Part shown: one piece after another, positions 1-11,089 of the stretch
Position numbering within the stretch: position 1 is the stretch's first letter
How the letters are laid out: each line of letters starts with the position of its first letter
Assembly (NCBI GenBank): GCA_025200525.1
Contig: CM045763.1
Coordinates: 63,251,018 to 63,315,017 of the forward strand
DNA from: Camellia lanceoleosa
Lineage: Eukaryota; Streptophyta; Magnoliopsida; Ericales; Theaceae
Direction: 5' to 3'
Length of the DNA stretch: 64,000 bases
Translations under genes and position numbers: made by a program
The notes under the pieces: generated by a model
What the model was told of the DNA's origin: nothing
Databases searched by the model: none
The model's input: the letters and a program-made list of their open reading frames with translations, nothing else

Positions 1-121
1 CCTCCCCCTCCTAGACAAAGCGACCATTCAGGGTTCCCTCAATTGGTCTATGTACAAGCTCATAGTGCTTCCCACTTTGCTTTGCTTTGGCTCTTCCTGC
101 CATTTCCTTTCCTTTTCTCAC

Positions 122-316
122 CTAGTCCTCTTTGGTTGGCGTATAGCCCAAGCCAATGGTATGAGGGTTATGTGGCACTTTGGCTAGTACGGTAATGCCC
201 TTTCGACCACCCTTTCCTAATCCCATCCTGGGTACATGTTGTAGTTTATTCATGAGGTAGACAGACTGGGCACTAACATATAACCCCTCATCAACAGCTA
301 AGATGTTTTGCACCAC
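122..316 (-). pseudogene. G-patch-like segment downstream of protease, element D
   Basis: A short Gly-rich segment ('GMGLGKGGRKG', then 'GLGYTPTKED') follows the protease, as in B (53884-54234). It resembles the G-patch motif found after the protease in some retroviruses and plant gypsy polyproteins; G-patches bind RNA or RNA helicases. The frame overlaps the protease frame by a few codons and continues, in broken form, to the window edge. Confidence 0.6.
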
Positions 317-958
317 CCGAGCCTCAGAAAGGTAAACCTAGACAGGAAAACATCCTCATCGCCGTGCACAATTTCCAGTACCGGTGTAGTGACCTCAGGC
401 GGAGGATGTATAGAGGAATTTCCAAAAACAATGGCTACTCCCTTCCCATGGGGGTACTTCAGCATCTGATGCAAGGTGGAAGAAACAGCTATTACTTGGT
501 GCAGCCACGACCATCTAAGGAGTAAATTAAAAGTGGCCGGAACATTCAGGATGTGAAACTCAATATCCTGTTGTGCCGGGCCAACCTGCGTTCTGATTCG
601 AACTGTCCCCATCACCTCCCGACTTGTATTGTCATAAGCCCGGATCAGCTGGGCCGTTGGTACAAAGTCTGCTGGCTTCAGGCCAATAGCATAGGCCGTG
701 CGCGACGGACACACATCAATTGCAGACCCAGTATCAACCAAGACAACCGGCACCTACTTCTCTTTACATTCAATGGAGATGTATAGTGGTTTTATGCGTA
801 GACCCCTCGGGTGGCAATTCCTTATCTGTGAAAGTCAAAGTCAGCGAAGCACCTCTCGGGAAGACCAGTCCCACTGACTGCTCGGTAGTTGTGTCGATAG
901 AAAGCTTAGCCTGATCCATTGCTGATAGGACGGCTTTCCTGTGTACCTGTGAAGCCAT
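298..958 (-). pseudogene. Retropepsin-like aspartic protease, element D
   Basis: This is the polyprotein-processing protease. The active-site motif is VLVDTGSAIDV near 745-715, followed by 'YAIGLKPADF' and a flap/C-terminal part ('DIEFHILNVPATFNLLL', 'RSWLH'-like with W replacing the first R). Upstream, 958-770 encodes a conserved lead-in that ends in a stop just before the protease frame, so at least one break separates gag from protease. The DTG triad is intact. The same domain in B is at 54235-54885. Confidence 0.85.
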
Positions 959-1039
959 GAGTAATCCCCAGATGGATACGTCTGCTTGAATCTTCTTTAG
1001 TTGCTTCAGTACAGCCTCTTCTTCTAGCAGTTTCTCCTT

Positions 1040-1757
1040 CTATTTTTCTGCCTCCTTATCTTTTCCAGATGCTTCTGGTTGGTCCAAGTGTGGGGGCTTG
1101 AAGTACAGCCCACTCCTAGTCATGTGATCCACTTTTTCAGAATACCAAGTATCATCTGGCAGATTCTGTCCCCAATCTTCATCGGTGTGGGCAAGATGCA
1201 AATCATCATCTTCCCACCACATTCCTCCGACAACCGATAAGCAACTGTCCGGTTCCATTGTAAATATTCCTGAATCCACATCACAATCAGTCCCCATAGG
1301 GGCTTTGGCTTTCCCAATTTTCTGACTATTCTCAGTTCTTTCTTGTTCAAACCGCTTCAGTGCGCCCTCCTACTCTGTATTAGCTGTACTAACACTACTC
1401 AAATCCTAAGCAGAATTCTTAGTACCAGTGATCTCCGGTAACTTCCCCTTGTCATTGACTATTCCGGCCATTGTAACAGTTCCTGCTTCTAGCTGTTCCA
1501 GCTTTGGTTGAGACCTCTCATCCACATCCGGTTCATCACTGAGCCACCCCGAATTATCCATTGATCCGTTCATATCAAACCAGTCAATCTTTACACTCCC
1601 TAGATCTTTGTTCATCGAAGAACTGTAGATTGTTGATGTCCTCCTCGAGGTCGGCTAAGTCATCCAGTCCCTGGCTTGGTCCATCCTCCCGAACTACATT
1701 AACCTCCATTCCTGTCGGCAACTCCAGCTCTGGTTTGGCCTGATTACTTGGCACAAC
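1040..1757 (-). pseudogene. Acidic linker between Gag and protease, element D
   Basis: This acidic, Ser/Asp-rich low-complexity segment joins the gag knuckle to the protease. It is readable in short frames (1615-1406, 1350-1120, 1297-1040) and corresponds to 54.9-55.9 kb in element B. No catalytic domain is visible. Frame breaks and stops show it is decayed. Function unknown; it probably acts as a spacer in the polyprotein. Confidence 0.6.
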
Positions 1758-3407
1758 TTAGCGGCAAGGGTTGTATTCTTCTTCAGATGAGTCCATGGAG
1801 CCCTCAGGCGTTGAACTGACATTCCCATTCTCCACCAAGGTTACCCCATCTTCCTCTTCCACAGTCACCACCACAGGTTTAGGTTGGGATATGGAGGTGC
1901 TCATCATGCCCAAGTTTGTGCTTTCCGGGATGAACAGCGCTGGCTTGGGTATGTGGGAGGGGGTGATGTATTTACTGGGGTCGTCAGGGATGGCCAATGT
2001 TTGGATAAGGTTTATTTGCCTGGGTAGAGGGGGTTGGTTATATGGTGTGAGGGGATTTGTAGTGACGTTAGGCTTTTGAGGAGGCACTATCACCTTATTG
2101 TCAATGAGATCCTGAATCTCATGACATAATCTGAAGCACTGGTCGGTGTCATGACCATGATGTTGGTGGAAGGCGCAGTATTTGGCCGAGTTGTGTGTAG
2201 GAGGGATGAGATTGGGCAATGGGCGTTGTTCTAACGGCTTAATTTTTTTATTAGGACTCTTAAGGCCGCATATAGAGACATGTAGAGTGCGGTGAAAACC
2301 CTCTAGTCTCGGGGTTGGTACTTCACAGTTTGTGAGGTTGTGTCAGATGTACCGGCAAAGGGGTTGGCAGTTTTCGGTGTGGTGGTGACCATACCAACAT
2401 CAGAAGACCTTGCAGCTGCACTACTACTCGTAGCCGCATTGGAACTGCGTGTGAAAGCCCTCTTGGGCTACTCTTTCTCGTGGTCTATCAGACCCTACTT
2501 CATTGCATCCTCTATCTGCACCCCTATTTCATGGAGGTCAGCATAAGTAGGTAGAGGTATGACTATCATCTTCTGTAATAGTCTTGGTTGCAGATTGCGG
2601 ACGACCATTTTGATTTGGTCCTTTTTAGCTGGTCGGGTGGTCATCATGGAGACCTTGGCCCTCCAGTGAGTGATGAAATCGGAGAAGCCCTCCTTCGGCT
2701 CTTGGCGAGTTGCTTCAAGATCACGAGTTGTGATCTCGATTTGAGTGTTGTAGGAGTATTGAGCAATAAAGGCCTCAGCCATCTCTTCCCAGCTCCTTTT
2801 TATAGAATCTTCAAGTTTAGCATACCAAATGGCCGTGATACTTGACAAGGTCCGGCCAAAGAGGATAACTTCTACAGTTTAGATAGGCCCATCGGCTGCA
2901 GAATGTTTGAAATAGTCACAAGTGGACCATGGGATCACCTGAGCCATCAAAGCGGTCTATATGCGGCATTTTAAACCTATCTGGTAATGTCACCGCCGCA
3001 TCGGTATAGCCATCCTCTATATCCGGGATCGAATTGACACCCTGAGCTCATTTGAAGAGCTCCTCAAGCTTGCTCACTTTTAGTGCAGTACGGTCGACCT
3101 CAAACTCAAACGGTGCCTTGGTTGGGTAAACCGGTGCTTTGGAAGTTTCGGGTGGAACTGGCTCTGCTGGAATGTCCGTATTTTCCTGGACATTAGTTGT
3201 AACCCCGGGTATTGGAATCCTGACTGGGGATGGATGTGAAGTAGAAGCTATTGCTTGTTGTGGTTGTTGTTGCTGCTGAAGCCTATTGATCAGCTCAGCC
3301 TGCTGGGTTACAATTTCTGCTTGGTAGGCAGTGACTTCCACTTGGCAGGCAGCATCCAGCTGCATATTCTCAATAGTTTGTTGAAGTTGACGAAGCATTT
3401 CTTCCAT
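1758..3407 (-). pseudogene. Gag polyprotein of element D (broken)
   Basis: This is the structural capsid protein of the element. The N-terminal frame (3407-3048) starts MEEMLRQLQQ, is Gln-rich and likely coiled coil, then Pro-rich. The capsid core lies at 2848-2495 (segments 'IWYAKLEDSIKRSWEEM' and 'FSDFITHWRAK'), matching the retrotransposon gag fold. Between them, frames shift around 2850-3050, where a 'IDRFDGSGDP' motif is still readable. The C-terminal part (2219-1758) has a zinc-knuckle-like CX2HX4HX4C ('CAFHQHHGHDTDQC'). At least three reading frames are needed, so it cannot give one protein. B carries the same gene at 56-57.3 kb. Confidence 0.85.
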
Positions 3408-4262
3408 GTTGACTAAGGGGTGCTGATCTATCAGAACTAGTGTATACTCTCTTTCCGAAGTGGAAATAGAAAACTAGACTTCGCTGAAGGAAGGTAACTG
3501 TCGAACCGGTGAGTTATGCCTGACTCTCCTCCATCTTGTAACTAGGAGTAGCGAGGAAAACACTGGTTGTCCTCCTACAAGATCCCCAGATCGGTAAAGT
3601 CACCTTACTCGAGTCCATAGTGCTTGGGGTGTAACTGCCTCATCTAAAGCAATCGTGAAACACTCTCTTGCAAAAAGAAAATAAAGCAAAAAGAAACAAA
3701 AATCACAAACCGCACAACACCTCGGCTTAGACAGAAACAACACACAGTTGCAATCTTAAGCTGGATAACCGTTCTCAAACACTGATTTTTGCCCCAAATC
3801 CCTACCTCAAAGCTGATATCTTCAAATTGATACCCAGACTTGCAACTGATACATACATTCTTGCAGAGTTTCACTCTAAAAGCACATATCAAGCGAGTGT
3901 GAGCCACAACACCCCTATGATGGGGTAGGGTTATCCTGTCCTAGTTTCGTCAGGAATTAGGGGTTCACTACACAAATGTGCGGCTTCAAACAATCTTGCA
4001 TTCGAGTGAGCAACTTGTCCTAGTTTGGAACAGTCTCTATGGATTCTGATATGCAACTAGGTCGATTGGTCAAAAAGGGTACCTCAGTAAGACTACCTAA
4101 TATACCTCTCACACCTAACACTGAGAAGTGAAAAGAGGATCAAACGGTACAGCAGTAGTCCAGATCCAAGGGTTGTGTTCCCATCGTGGCATAGCCTACA
4201 ACCGGTCAACCATTTGGCAAATACTGTGACTTATGCGCATCGATGCAAATGCAATGCAAAGG
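3408..4262 (-). other. 5' leader of element D
   Basis: This is the untranslated leader between LTR and gag. It aligns with 57.35-58.23 kb of element B. The Ogre elements I know of carry an extra sense ORF upstream of gag; I see no convincing ORF here or in B. The PBS expected at its upper end has been deleted. Confidence 0.6.
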
Positions 4263-4342
4263 CCACGTGTCCGTCATCACCAAAGTTTCCTCGGCTCGAG
4301 AACTTAGGTACGAGAGGGGAAGGTCCTGAAATGAGCACCCCC
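4263..4342 (-). repeat. Fragment of the D/B shared LTR, left of insertion X
   Basis: About 80 bp matches 58579-58660 of the upper B LTR ('gccacgtgtccgtcatcacc', 'gaggggaaggtcctg', 'gagcaccccc'). The match resumes at 39086 with 'ccctgctcgcccga', exactly where the B LTR reads 'ccccctgctcgcccga'. So 4343-39085 is inserted DNA. Confidence 0.85.
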
Positions 4343-5501
4343 TGTGTAATGACCCTCACCCTGGTCTTAGCCATGTTCATGTGCATCTGCATGATTTTGT
4401 TTTGTTTAGCTTGTATTTGTAGATTTTGACTTGTTTTGCCTAAAGTAAAGGTCCCTATCTTGTTTTGTGCTTATGTGATTTGCTTGAGTATTGTTTGTAT
4501 GCTTTGTCCCTTGCTTGGTGTGTTAAGCCTAGGTCACCCTTGAACCTCTTATACCTAGGACCATCTTGGAACCACCTTGGTCGACCTCCACCTTCACCCT
4601 GGCATATTGGCCGAGATGTTATCATCTAGGCCGAGGTGTGCATCACCTAGGCTGAGATGTGTATCATCTAGGCTGAGATGTTATTATCTAGGCAACCAAC
4701 ATCCTTGATCCTTACACCTAGTGATCTTGTTCCTGGACTGGTATGACCTAGACCGAGGTGTGGCACAGCTAGGCCAAGTGTTATCCTTCCTAGCCGAGAT
4801 CATTGAGACCTTATTTACCGAAGCCTATGTCTTGATCCAAGGTCATTGCCTTTTTAGAGTGCCCTTGTCACCTCGCTTGTTATACACACTTTGTCATACT
4901 TTTGTCTTGTCATTCTGTCACCTTTTTGAGGAGATCCAATTCGGCGTTGCGACGTGTCCCAGCAGAGGGTTAAGTCAGGTACTAGCTGAGAACCCATATA
5001 ATTTTGTGTCATACCTTTTGCATTGTAGAGAGAGAAGCTCTAGGAAGAGGAAGAAAAGTTTAGATTGAGAGAGCTAGATCCCAAGCTTGATCTCAAGAGT
5101 TTGAACCATTAGATCCGTGTTTTGAGGTTAGATTCTTGATTTACACTTGTTGTTCTTTATGTTTATTCGATCACATTGCATGATCTAGCATGATTCATGA
5201 GCCATGCATTGATTTGAAGTTGGTTTTAGAAAGAGAAAATTATGTTCATGTGTTCTTGAAGAAAAGCCTCGTTTTGATCTGAAAGTTTGTATCAAGATCC
5301 ATGTTTTTGTGTTTGTTTTCATAAAATCTTCAAGTATGGGTACCCAAGTCCATGTTTTTGAACTCATATCATGAAATCTCAAATTTTGAATAAAGAAGTT
5401 ATGATTTTAGCATTTATGTTCTTCATGTTCATATTCTTCATGTTCTTCAAAAGGAAACCCAGATTTTCCAGACTTCATTTCCCTGAATGTGGTCGCCGGG
5501 A

Positions 5502-5525
5502 CCACACCTCGGCCAAGAGGTGTGG
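5502..5525. repeat. Perfect hairpin in LTR X
   Basis: CCACACCTC and GAGGTGTGG form a perfect 9-bp stem around the 6-nt loop GGCCAA. No coding context. It could be an RNA structure in the LTR transcript. Confidence 0.6.
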
Positions 5526-6177
5526 GACCTCGGCCAAGACCTGGTTGGTAGCCAGCATGTTTTCCCGAGATGAAAAATAGTGTTCTAACTCCTAGCACAT
5601 GTTTTGCTTTGTTTTGGCTTAGTTTTGAAAGAAATGTCGAGATCATTTACACTCATGCAAAACTTGTTTTAGGAATGCATTTCATATCCATCTTTGAGCA
5701 TCTCTTCTTGTATTCTTGAAATGCATTCAATGGGATTTATTACGTACTTGTAGGCCTTGGATCCTTGCTTGTAATCCCTACATCCGAAGAGCTATGTGAG
5801 TGATATTTTTAATAAAGCTATGTTCTAATGTTTTAATTAAGGCTTTGCTTGTTTCATTTTGGAAAAGTGTTTGTTCAAGTATGAATGATTATTCCTAGTT
5901 TTGTATAAAGTATTATCTTGTTTTGATGACATTCTTGGAAAGTCCTTAGTGCTAGGGGACTATGATGCAACTAGTACCCTTGTTTGAGATATCTCCCTTG
6001 CCACCAATGGTCTTGTACAGGTGGGTTTGTCTAATCGATTCCGGGTTGATTATTCCCTTGTTTTGTCAAGAATGTCATCCCTTGTATTATATTGATGCTA
6101 GTAAGCATCCCTTGAAGCTTTGAAAGACTTGATAGATGAACCTGGTTCATCCCTTGATTTTGTACAAGATATGCTAT

Positions 6178-6182
6178 GTATT
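6178..6182. repeat. Target-site duplication of element A (left)
   Basis: GTATT immediately before the TG of the left LTR is repeated perfectly at 27721-27725 after the CA of the right LTR. This fixes the insertion limits of A to the base. Confidence 0.95.
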
Positions 6183-6561
6183 TGTGGGAGCCGAATAAAT
6201 AGAAGAGTCGGAAGGTCGTACCAATCGATATTATTGCTCCATATTGCGTGACTAGGATGCGAAATCGTTAGGAAGGCGAATAGCGGAGGTCAATAGCTCG
6301 AATAAATAAAAGGGAATGGGATAAAAGTAGGCTCAGCCACGAGGCCCGTAAAGCAAGTATAAATGCAAGAACCAAAGATTTAGAAAGGTATGTAAGAATC
6401 ACTTCACTTAACTTAGAAAACAAGCTATCTTGAGTGTCGAATCGACTTGCCGTCGGAGTGCTAATTAAGCACCCCGAGTGTTTGCATCTTTTCAGGTGAC
6501 TAGCTGAGGATCACTAGCGTCTCCCAAGATCTGAAGAGTATTTCCAAACCACTTCTCCACA
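6183..6561 (+). repeat. 5' LTR of element A
   Basis: 379 bp, beginning TGTGGGAGCC and ending CTCCACA. It matches the 403-bp LTR at 27318-27720 but lacks several short stretches present there (near 6220, 6250 and 6470). The last 50 bp also match the LTR end of element C, showing A and C are sister families. Confidence 0.93.
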
Positions 6562-6563
6562 AC

Positions 6564-6581
6564 TGGCGCCGTTTGTGGGAA
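6564..6581 (+). other. Primer-binding site of element A
   Basis: TGGCGCCGTTTGTGGGAA lies two bases after the LTR. The first ten bases pair with the 3' end of plant tRNA-Asp (...AACGGCGCCA), as in Athila/Tat elements; pairing beyond that is imperfect. Confidence 0.85.
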
Positions 6582-6597
6582 TACTCAAATACATCCA

Positions 6598-7060
6598 TGG
6601 CAGGCGTGACTGAAGATCCTCCGATAGCCACTGACGAGACCACACAGAGAGATGACCTCACTCCAGCAAACTCGCTATGACCAAAAACCATCGCAGCAAG
6701 ACTTGCTTTGGACCTCTGCTCATCTTCAAACCCAACGCAAAAGACAATACAAGCGACCATGGCACAAGCTAGGAAAACCAAACAGAGGTTGGACAACATC
6801 ATCGCTGAGAATGAATGCCTTCGTCGCGATCTGGCCTCGGAAATGGAAAAATCCAAACAAACAGTGCGCTAGGCTTCTGTGTGACCCCCGAGGGCAGATG
6901 ATCAACGATCTCGAGCCCGATAGTAGGAAACTGACGGCCGCTATGCCTCAACAGATCCTCTTGAGGCGTTAGCAAAGGATGAACGTCCCCAACAATGCGT
7001 CCGGAGGAGTGCGATCCAAACACCTGCCCTTCCGAAAGATGCATTTTCGCTTGACACCGT
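6598..7060 (+). pseudogene. Gag N-terminal remnant of element A
   Basis: The first codons (MAGVTEDPPIATDETTQRD) match the start of gag in element C (38293, minus). The frame then shifts and stops, and only the N-terminal coiled-coil-like part is recognisable ('ENECLRRDLASEMEKSKQ'). The capsid core and zinc knuckle present in C at 36.8-37.8 kb are absent: sequence jumps to the protease lead-in near 7060. The loss is about 1 kb relative to C. Confidence 0.8.
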
Positions 7061-7806
7061 CCACATGATATACAGCCTGCCAGTAGCCTCGGCCGTGCAT
7101 ACAATCCAATCACATCCAGGTCCCCAACAGCAACTCACGCCAGCAAAGCGGCTCCGAGAAATGCCAAGTATCACCTTTGACGACTCTGATTTGATCGGCG
7201 TAACACTCCCTCACATTGATCCATTGGTTGTTGAGCTACGCGTAAACCGATTCATCGTTCAATGCGTTCTTATCAACTAGGGCAGTACTTTCGGAGGTTA
7301 TGTATTATAAAACCTTCATCAAAGTCGGATTCAACGAGTCAGACCTAACTCCGGCTCTTTATCCACTATTCGGCTTCAATGCCAATCCAAAGTACCCATT
7401 GGGAAAGATCAGCTTACTCGTTCGAGCAGGTTCCAGAACGGTGGATGTGGAATTCTTGGTCGTCAGGCTACCATCGCCGAACAATCTCATCATGGGGCGA
7501 TCGTGGTTGCATACCTTGCAGGCCGTCCCAAGCACCTATCATCAACTGCTACGTTTCCCAACAGAACACGGCATTGAGCAAATCCACGGCTCCCAAAAAT
7601 TGGCACAAGCATGTTATCTCCTTGCCGCCAGAACGCCAAAGGAACTGCAACTAAACTCCATTGAGGTGTCGAATCGGGAGATCCTTGATGACGTTGGGCG
7701 GCATCCAAATGAGAAGGCCACAGAAGGTTTAGACCGAGTTGACATCGATGGAAGCCCAGAAAAGTTCTTCATGATCGGCGACTCTCTGAATCCGGCAAAT
7801 AGGTAG
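7061..7806 (+). pseudogene. Aspartic protease region of element A (inactivated)
   Basis: The lead-in 'MIYSLPVASAVHTIQS' (7065) runs to 'VNRFIVQCVLIN' and then hits a TAG exactly where C reads VLIDPGST, so the catalytic Asp codon is now Asn and is followed by a stop. After a frame change, 7300-7806 reads on ('GFNANPKYPLGKI', 'IMGRSWLHTLQAVPSTYHQ'), typical of the protease C-terminal half. A TAG at 7804 replaces the CAG that C retains and separates this frame from the in-phase RT frame. Confidence 0.88.
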
Positions 7807-7821
7807 CAGCTGATCTCTTTC

Positions 7822-9222
7822 TTGCTCAACAACCTCGACGTCTTTGCGTGGGCTCCGTACGAAATGCCGGGAATAGACCCATCAGTTTCACAGCACCATC
7901 TGAATGTCGATCCCAAATGTAAGCCGATCATTCAGAAAGGCCAACGGTCAGCCGCGGAGCACACTGCCACCGTTTTTGAGGAGGTAGACAGACTGCTTGA
8001 CGCCGGGGCAATTAGAGAAGTCACTTACCCTACGTGGCTCTCCAATACAGTGGTGGTGAAGAAGAAAAATGGGACTTGGCGAGTGTGCGTCGATTTCACG
8101 GATCTGAACAAAGCTTGCCCCAAAGACTGTTTTCTTCTACCCAGAATTGACCAGCTTGTCAATGCGACGGCACGTCATCAACGCATGAGCTTCCTCGATG
8201 CTTACAGAGGCTATCATCAAATCGCCATGCATCCAGATGACCAGGACAAAAATGCATTCCTCACCCCAAGAGGAACCTATTGCTACAAAGTTATGCCTTT
8301 TGGGCTGAAGAATGCAGGGGCAACCTACCAAAGACTGGTCACCGCCATGTTCAAAGAGCAACTCGGCCACACTATGGAAGTATACATCGACGATATGGTG
8401 GTCAAGTCCAAAGAAGAACAGAATCATATAGCCGATCTAGAAAAGACATTCAGCATCTTACGCAAATACCGAATGAAACTGAACGCTTCCAAGTGTGCGT
8501 TCGGAATCGGCTCTGGCAAATTCCTAGGTTACATCGCCAATCACCAAGGAATCGAAGCCAACCCGAGGCAAGTCAAAGAAATCTTGGAACTCGGCTCCCC
8601 CCGTTCAGTAAAAGAAGTCCAAAAGTTGATGGGGATGGTCACTCAACAGTTCATCACCGGTCTACGATCGCGCCGACAATTCTTTCGTGACACTACTGGC
8701 GGTAAGGCTTTTGAATGGTCCGCCGAATGCGAAATAGCTTTCAACGGACTCAAGACCTACCTCCGCTCAGTACCTTTCTTGACAACACCTGCCGCTGGTG
8801 ACCCGCTCATTCTATATCTGGCTGTTTTCGATAGGGCTGTCAGTGCCGTACTGTTAAAAGAGGAGGAGGGGGAGCAACGGCCAGTGTATTATGTGAGCAA
8901 GGAAATGGTTGACGCCGAAACACGCTACCTTCCGCTGGACAAACTCATCTTAGCCCTAGTCATGGCAGCAAGAAAACTGATGCATTACTTCCAGGGACAT
9001 AGCATTTGGGTGCTAACAGATTATCCCCTCCGATCAGTACTACGGAGTGTAGAAGCATCAGGACGTGTTTCAAAATGGGCTCTTGAACTCGGCCAGTACG
9101 ACATTCAGTTTTTATCTAAAACCGTAATCAAGGGGCAGGTGTTGGCCGACTTTGTTGCCGAATTCATTGGCGAGCTTGCCAACCTCAAACCTGACGAAGT
9201 TCGACCAAAGGCTGAAGTTTGA
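7822..9222 (+). CDS. Reverse transcriptase-RNase H of element A
   Basis: This 466-codon open frame encodes the RT and first RNase H of the polyprotein. It copies element RNA to cDNA in virus-like particles. RT motifs: 'TWRVCVDFTDLNKACPKD' near residue 90, catalytic Asp in FLDAYRGYHQ (about residue 125) and YIDDM (about 188-192), all intact. The gypsy-type RNase H starts near residue 295 (FEWSAECE) and ends with 'LADFVAEF'. The frame is continuous with protease upstream (TAG at 7804) and the second RNase H downstream (TGA at 9220). The first Met is simply the first after the stop; the natural product is a larger polyprotein. It is the best-preserved RT in the window. Confidence 0.93.
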   Translation: MLNNLDVFAWAPYEMPGIDPSVSQHHLNVDPKCKPIIQKGQRSAAEHTATVFEEVDRLLDAGAIREVTYPTWLSNTVVVKKKNGTWRVCVDFTDLNKACPKDCFLLPRIDQLVNATARHQRMSFLDAYRGYHQIAMHPDDQDKNAFLTPRGTYCYKVMPFGLKNAGATYQRLVTAMFKEQLGHTMEVYIDDMVVKSKEEQNHIADLEKTFSILRKYRMKLNASKCAFGIGSGKFLGYIANHQGIEANPRQVKEILELGSPRSVKEVQKLMGMVTQQFITGLRSRRQFFRDTTGGKAFEWSAECEIAFNGLKTYLRSVPFLTTPAAGDPLILYLAVFDRAVSAVLLKEEEGEQRPVYYVSKEMVDAETRYLPLDKLILALVMAARKLMHYFQGHSIWVLTDYPLRSVLRSVEASGRVSKWALELGQYDIQFLSKTVIKGQVLADFVAEFIGELANLKPDEVRPKAEV

Positions 9223-9924
9223 CCAAAGCTGAACTGGAGAATTTATGTGGGGGATATTTGGCAATTATATTGTGATGGATCGTCTAACCAAAGGGGCAGC
9301 GGCGCCGGAGTTGTAATCATGTCTCCAGACGGCACAGTAATTGAGCAAGCCGTCAAGCTTGACTTCGAAGCATCAAATAATGAAGCCGAATACGAAGCCC
9401 TTCTAGCCGGTCTGCAGAATGCGCACCTTCTCGGCGCTCGGCGTATGCTTGTGTTTTGTGATTCAAAATTGGTAATCAATCAGCTAAAGGGGGAGTACGC
9501 GGCAAGAAACGACTGTATGGCGGCCTACATGAAAACGGCCAATTCCTTGTTGACAAAATTTGACCATCACGAACTAAACCAAATAACACGCGACCAGAAC
9601 ACACACGCGGATGCCTTGGCGTGCCTAGCCTCCGCCATCAATTCTAAGATCAAACGGACCATCGAAGTAGGTTTCGTCCCAGAGCCGAGTATTGGCCCTT
9701 CGGAGGAAATCCATGTCAACGTTATAGAATCCGCACCAAACTGGATATACCCCATTGTTGCATTCCTCTCTTCCAAACAACTCCCAGAGGACAAAAACGA
9801 AGCACACAAGCTGCGAAATAAAGCTCGCGATACTATCTGGATCCGTAAGGAGGGCTTTATAAAAAGTCCCTCTTTGGTCCATATTTGGAATGCGTGCACC
9901 CCGACAAAGTGGAGGAGCTTCTGA
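9223..9924 (+). pseudogene. Second (archaeal-like) RNase H of element A
   Basis: In phase with the RT frame after a TGA at 9220. It shows the D-E-D-D layout of RNase H: YCDGSSNQ, NNEAEYEALLAG, VFCDSKLVINQ and QNTHADALACL. A second RNase H of this kind between the gypsy RNase H and integrase is a hallmark of Tat-lineage elements. The upstream stop sits in a short repeat ('gaccaaagctgaa'-like, 9200-9230), probably a small duplication. The frame runs out at 9924 after a shift near 9868. Confidence 0.9.
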
Positions 9925-10978
9925 CAGTGATACATGAGGGCAGTTGTGGTGCCCATTCTGGCAGATGCTCCCTGGCCCATTGAGCTATAACACAGGGGTA
10001 TTATTGGCCGACAATGAGAGCTAACACGGAGAGTTATGTAAAAAAATGCGAACAGTGCCGAAAGTTCTCCCCATTAACCCATCTGCCTGTCGAAAGGTTG
10101 AACTCTATCACCAGCCCCTAGCCGTTTGCTCAGTGGGGACTTGATATCGTAGGACCATTGCTGAGGGCCCCAGGGAACAAGCAATTCTTAATCGTCGCGA
10201 CAATTACTTCACAAAATGGGTCGAAGCGGAGGCTTTAACACATATACGAGACGCCGACATTAAACGCTTTGTATGGAGAAACATCATAACGCGATTCGGC
10301 ATTCCAAGTGCTCTCATCTCAGACAATGGCACCCAGTTCGATTATGGCGTATATCGAGAGTTATGCAGCAAGTATGGCATTCGGCCTTACTTCTCTACAC
10401 CGGCCTACCCCCAAAGCAATGGTCAAGCCGAAGCCTCTAACAAATCCATCTTGGACGGCATCAAAAAGAGGCTGGAAAAAGCTAAAGGCAAATGGGTCGA
10501 AGAATTGCCGAGTGTATTGTGGGCTCATCGTACCACGCCGAGGAGATCCACTGGAGAAACGCCATTTGCTCTATGCTTTGGAACGCAGGCAATCTTAACC
10601 CTGGAAATCAGCCTCCCAACTCTGAAATCGCAAGTTTTTGATACGGGCCGAAACGACATGATGCTTGCCCTGGATCTGATTCTAATCGAAGAACGAAGAG
10701 ACCGCGCCCTGGCATCCATGGCACGGTATCAGCAGCAGCTCGCCAAGTCGTATAATTAGTGAGTTCAGATACGCCGATACACGCCAGGAGAGTTAGTCCT
10801 AAAGAAGGTACTTCCAGCCGACCGAAGACCGGCCGATGGAAAATTGGGTCCAAACTGGGACGGCCCCTATCAGATAGAATCCATCGCAGGAACAAGGGCA
10901 TATCAGCTCTCAGACATGTCAGGAAGAAGCCTACCACGGCTTTGGAATTCAACACATTTATGTAAATTCTATCATTAA
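9868..10978 (+). pseudogene. Integrase of element A (frameshifted)
   Basis: This enzyme inserts cDNA into the genome. Reading across frames gives the HHCC zinc region (HEGSCGAHSGR ... CEQCRKF), first Asp in GLDIVGPL (about 10145), second Asp in SDNGTQF (about 10320), and Glu in SNGQAEASN (about 10425). The lesions are a frameshift near 9868, stops around 9980 and 10125, a 1-bp loss near 10200, and two stops after QQLAKSYN (10757). The C-terminal part ends 'THLCKFYH' at 10978. Element C has the intact version. Confidence 0.9.
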
Positions 10979-11089
10979 CCCGACTTGTGGGCTTGATACT
11001 TGTACATATTCCACCGTTGCAATACAAAGTTTCTCATTTTCGCAAGCTCGCTCCCAAGCCTTTAAGGGCCAATTAAGCCCTCTAAGGCC

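Larger units (their letters stand above)
1..4262 (-). mobile_element. Ogre-like Ty3/gypsy element D, 5' half of internal region
   Basis: This minus-strand internal region runs leader, gag, acidic linker, protease and G-patch, and continues past the left edge before reverse transcriptase. It aligns by eye, colinearly and in the same orientation, with 53.9-58.2 kb (element B), so the two are copies of one family. Every coding segment carries stops or frameshifts. The primer-binding site and the 3' end of the 5' LTR are missing: sequence passes directly from leader ('gcaatgcaaag') into LTR ('gccacgtgtcc') near 4262, whereas B has about 350 bp between these points. Assignment to the Ogre branch of Tat rests on the matching B pol motifs. 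Confidence 0.85.
4343..6182 (+). mobile_element. Solo LTR X (Tekay/Del-like), segment 1 of 3
   Basis: This starts TGTGTAATGACCC. The piece ending at 39085 reads GGGGTCGTGACA, the TG...CA ends typical of chromovirus LTRs. Joining 4343-6182, 27726-27864 and 38746-39085 gives 2319 bp without any gag or pol motif, so X is read as a solo LTR. The flanks are C-rich (ccccc left, ccc right), compatible with a short or eroded target duplication. It contains a degenerate repeat of 'ctaggc(c/t)gagatgt' (4600-4700) and a perfect 9-bp-stem hairpin at 5502-5525. Confidence 0.75.

Noticed and set aside
3644..3907. Minus-strand 87-codon ORF in the leader of D as an extra Ogre ORF
   Set aside because: Not conserved as a frame in B (57452-57664 differs) and no recognisable motif.
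5371..5646. ORFs around the X hairpin
   Set aside because: Hydrophobic low-complexity reading of AT-rich LTR sequence, open on both strands.
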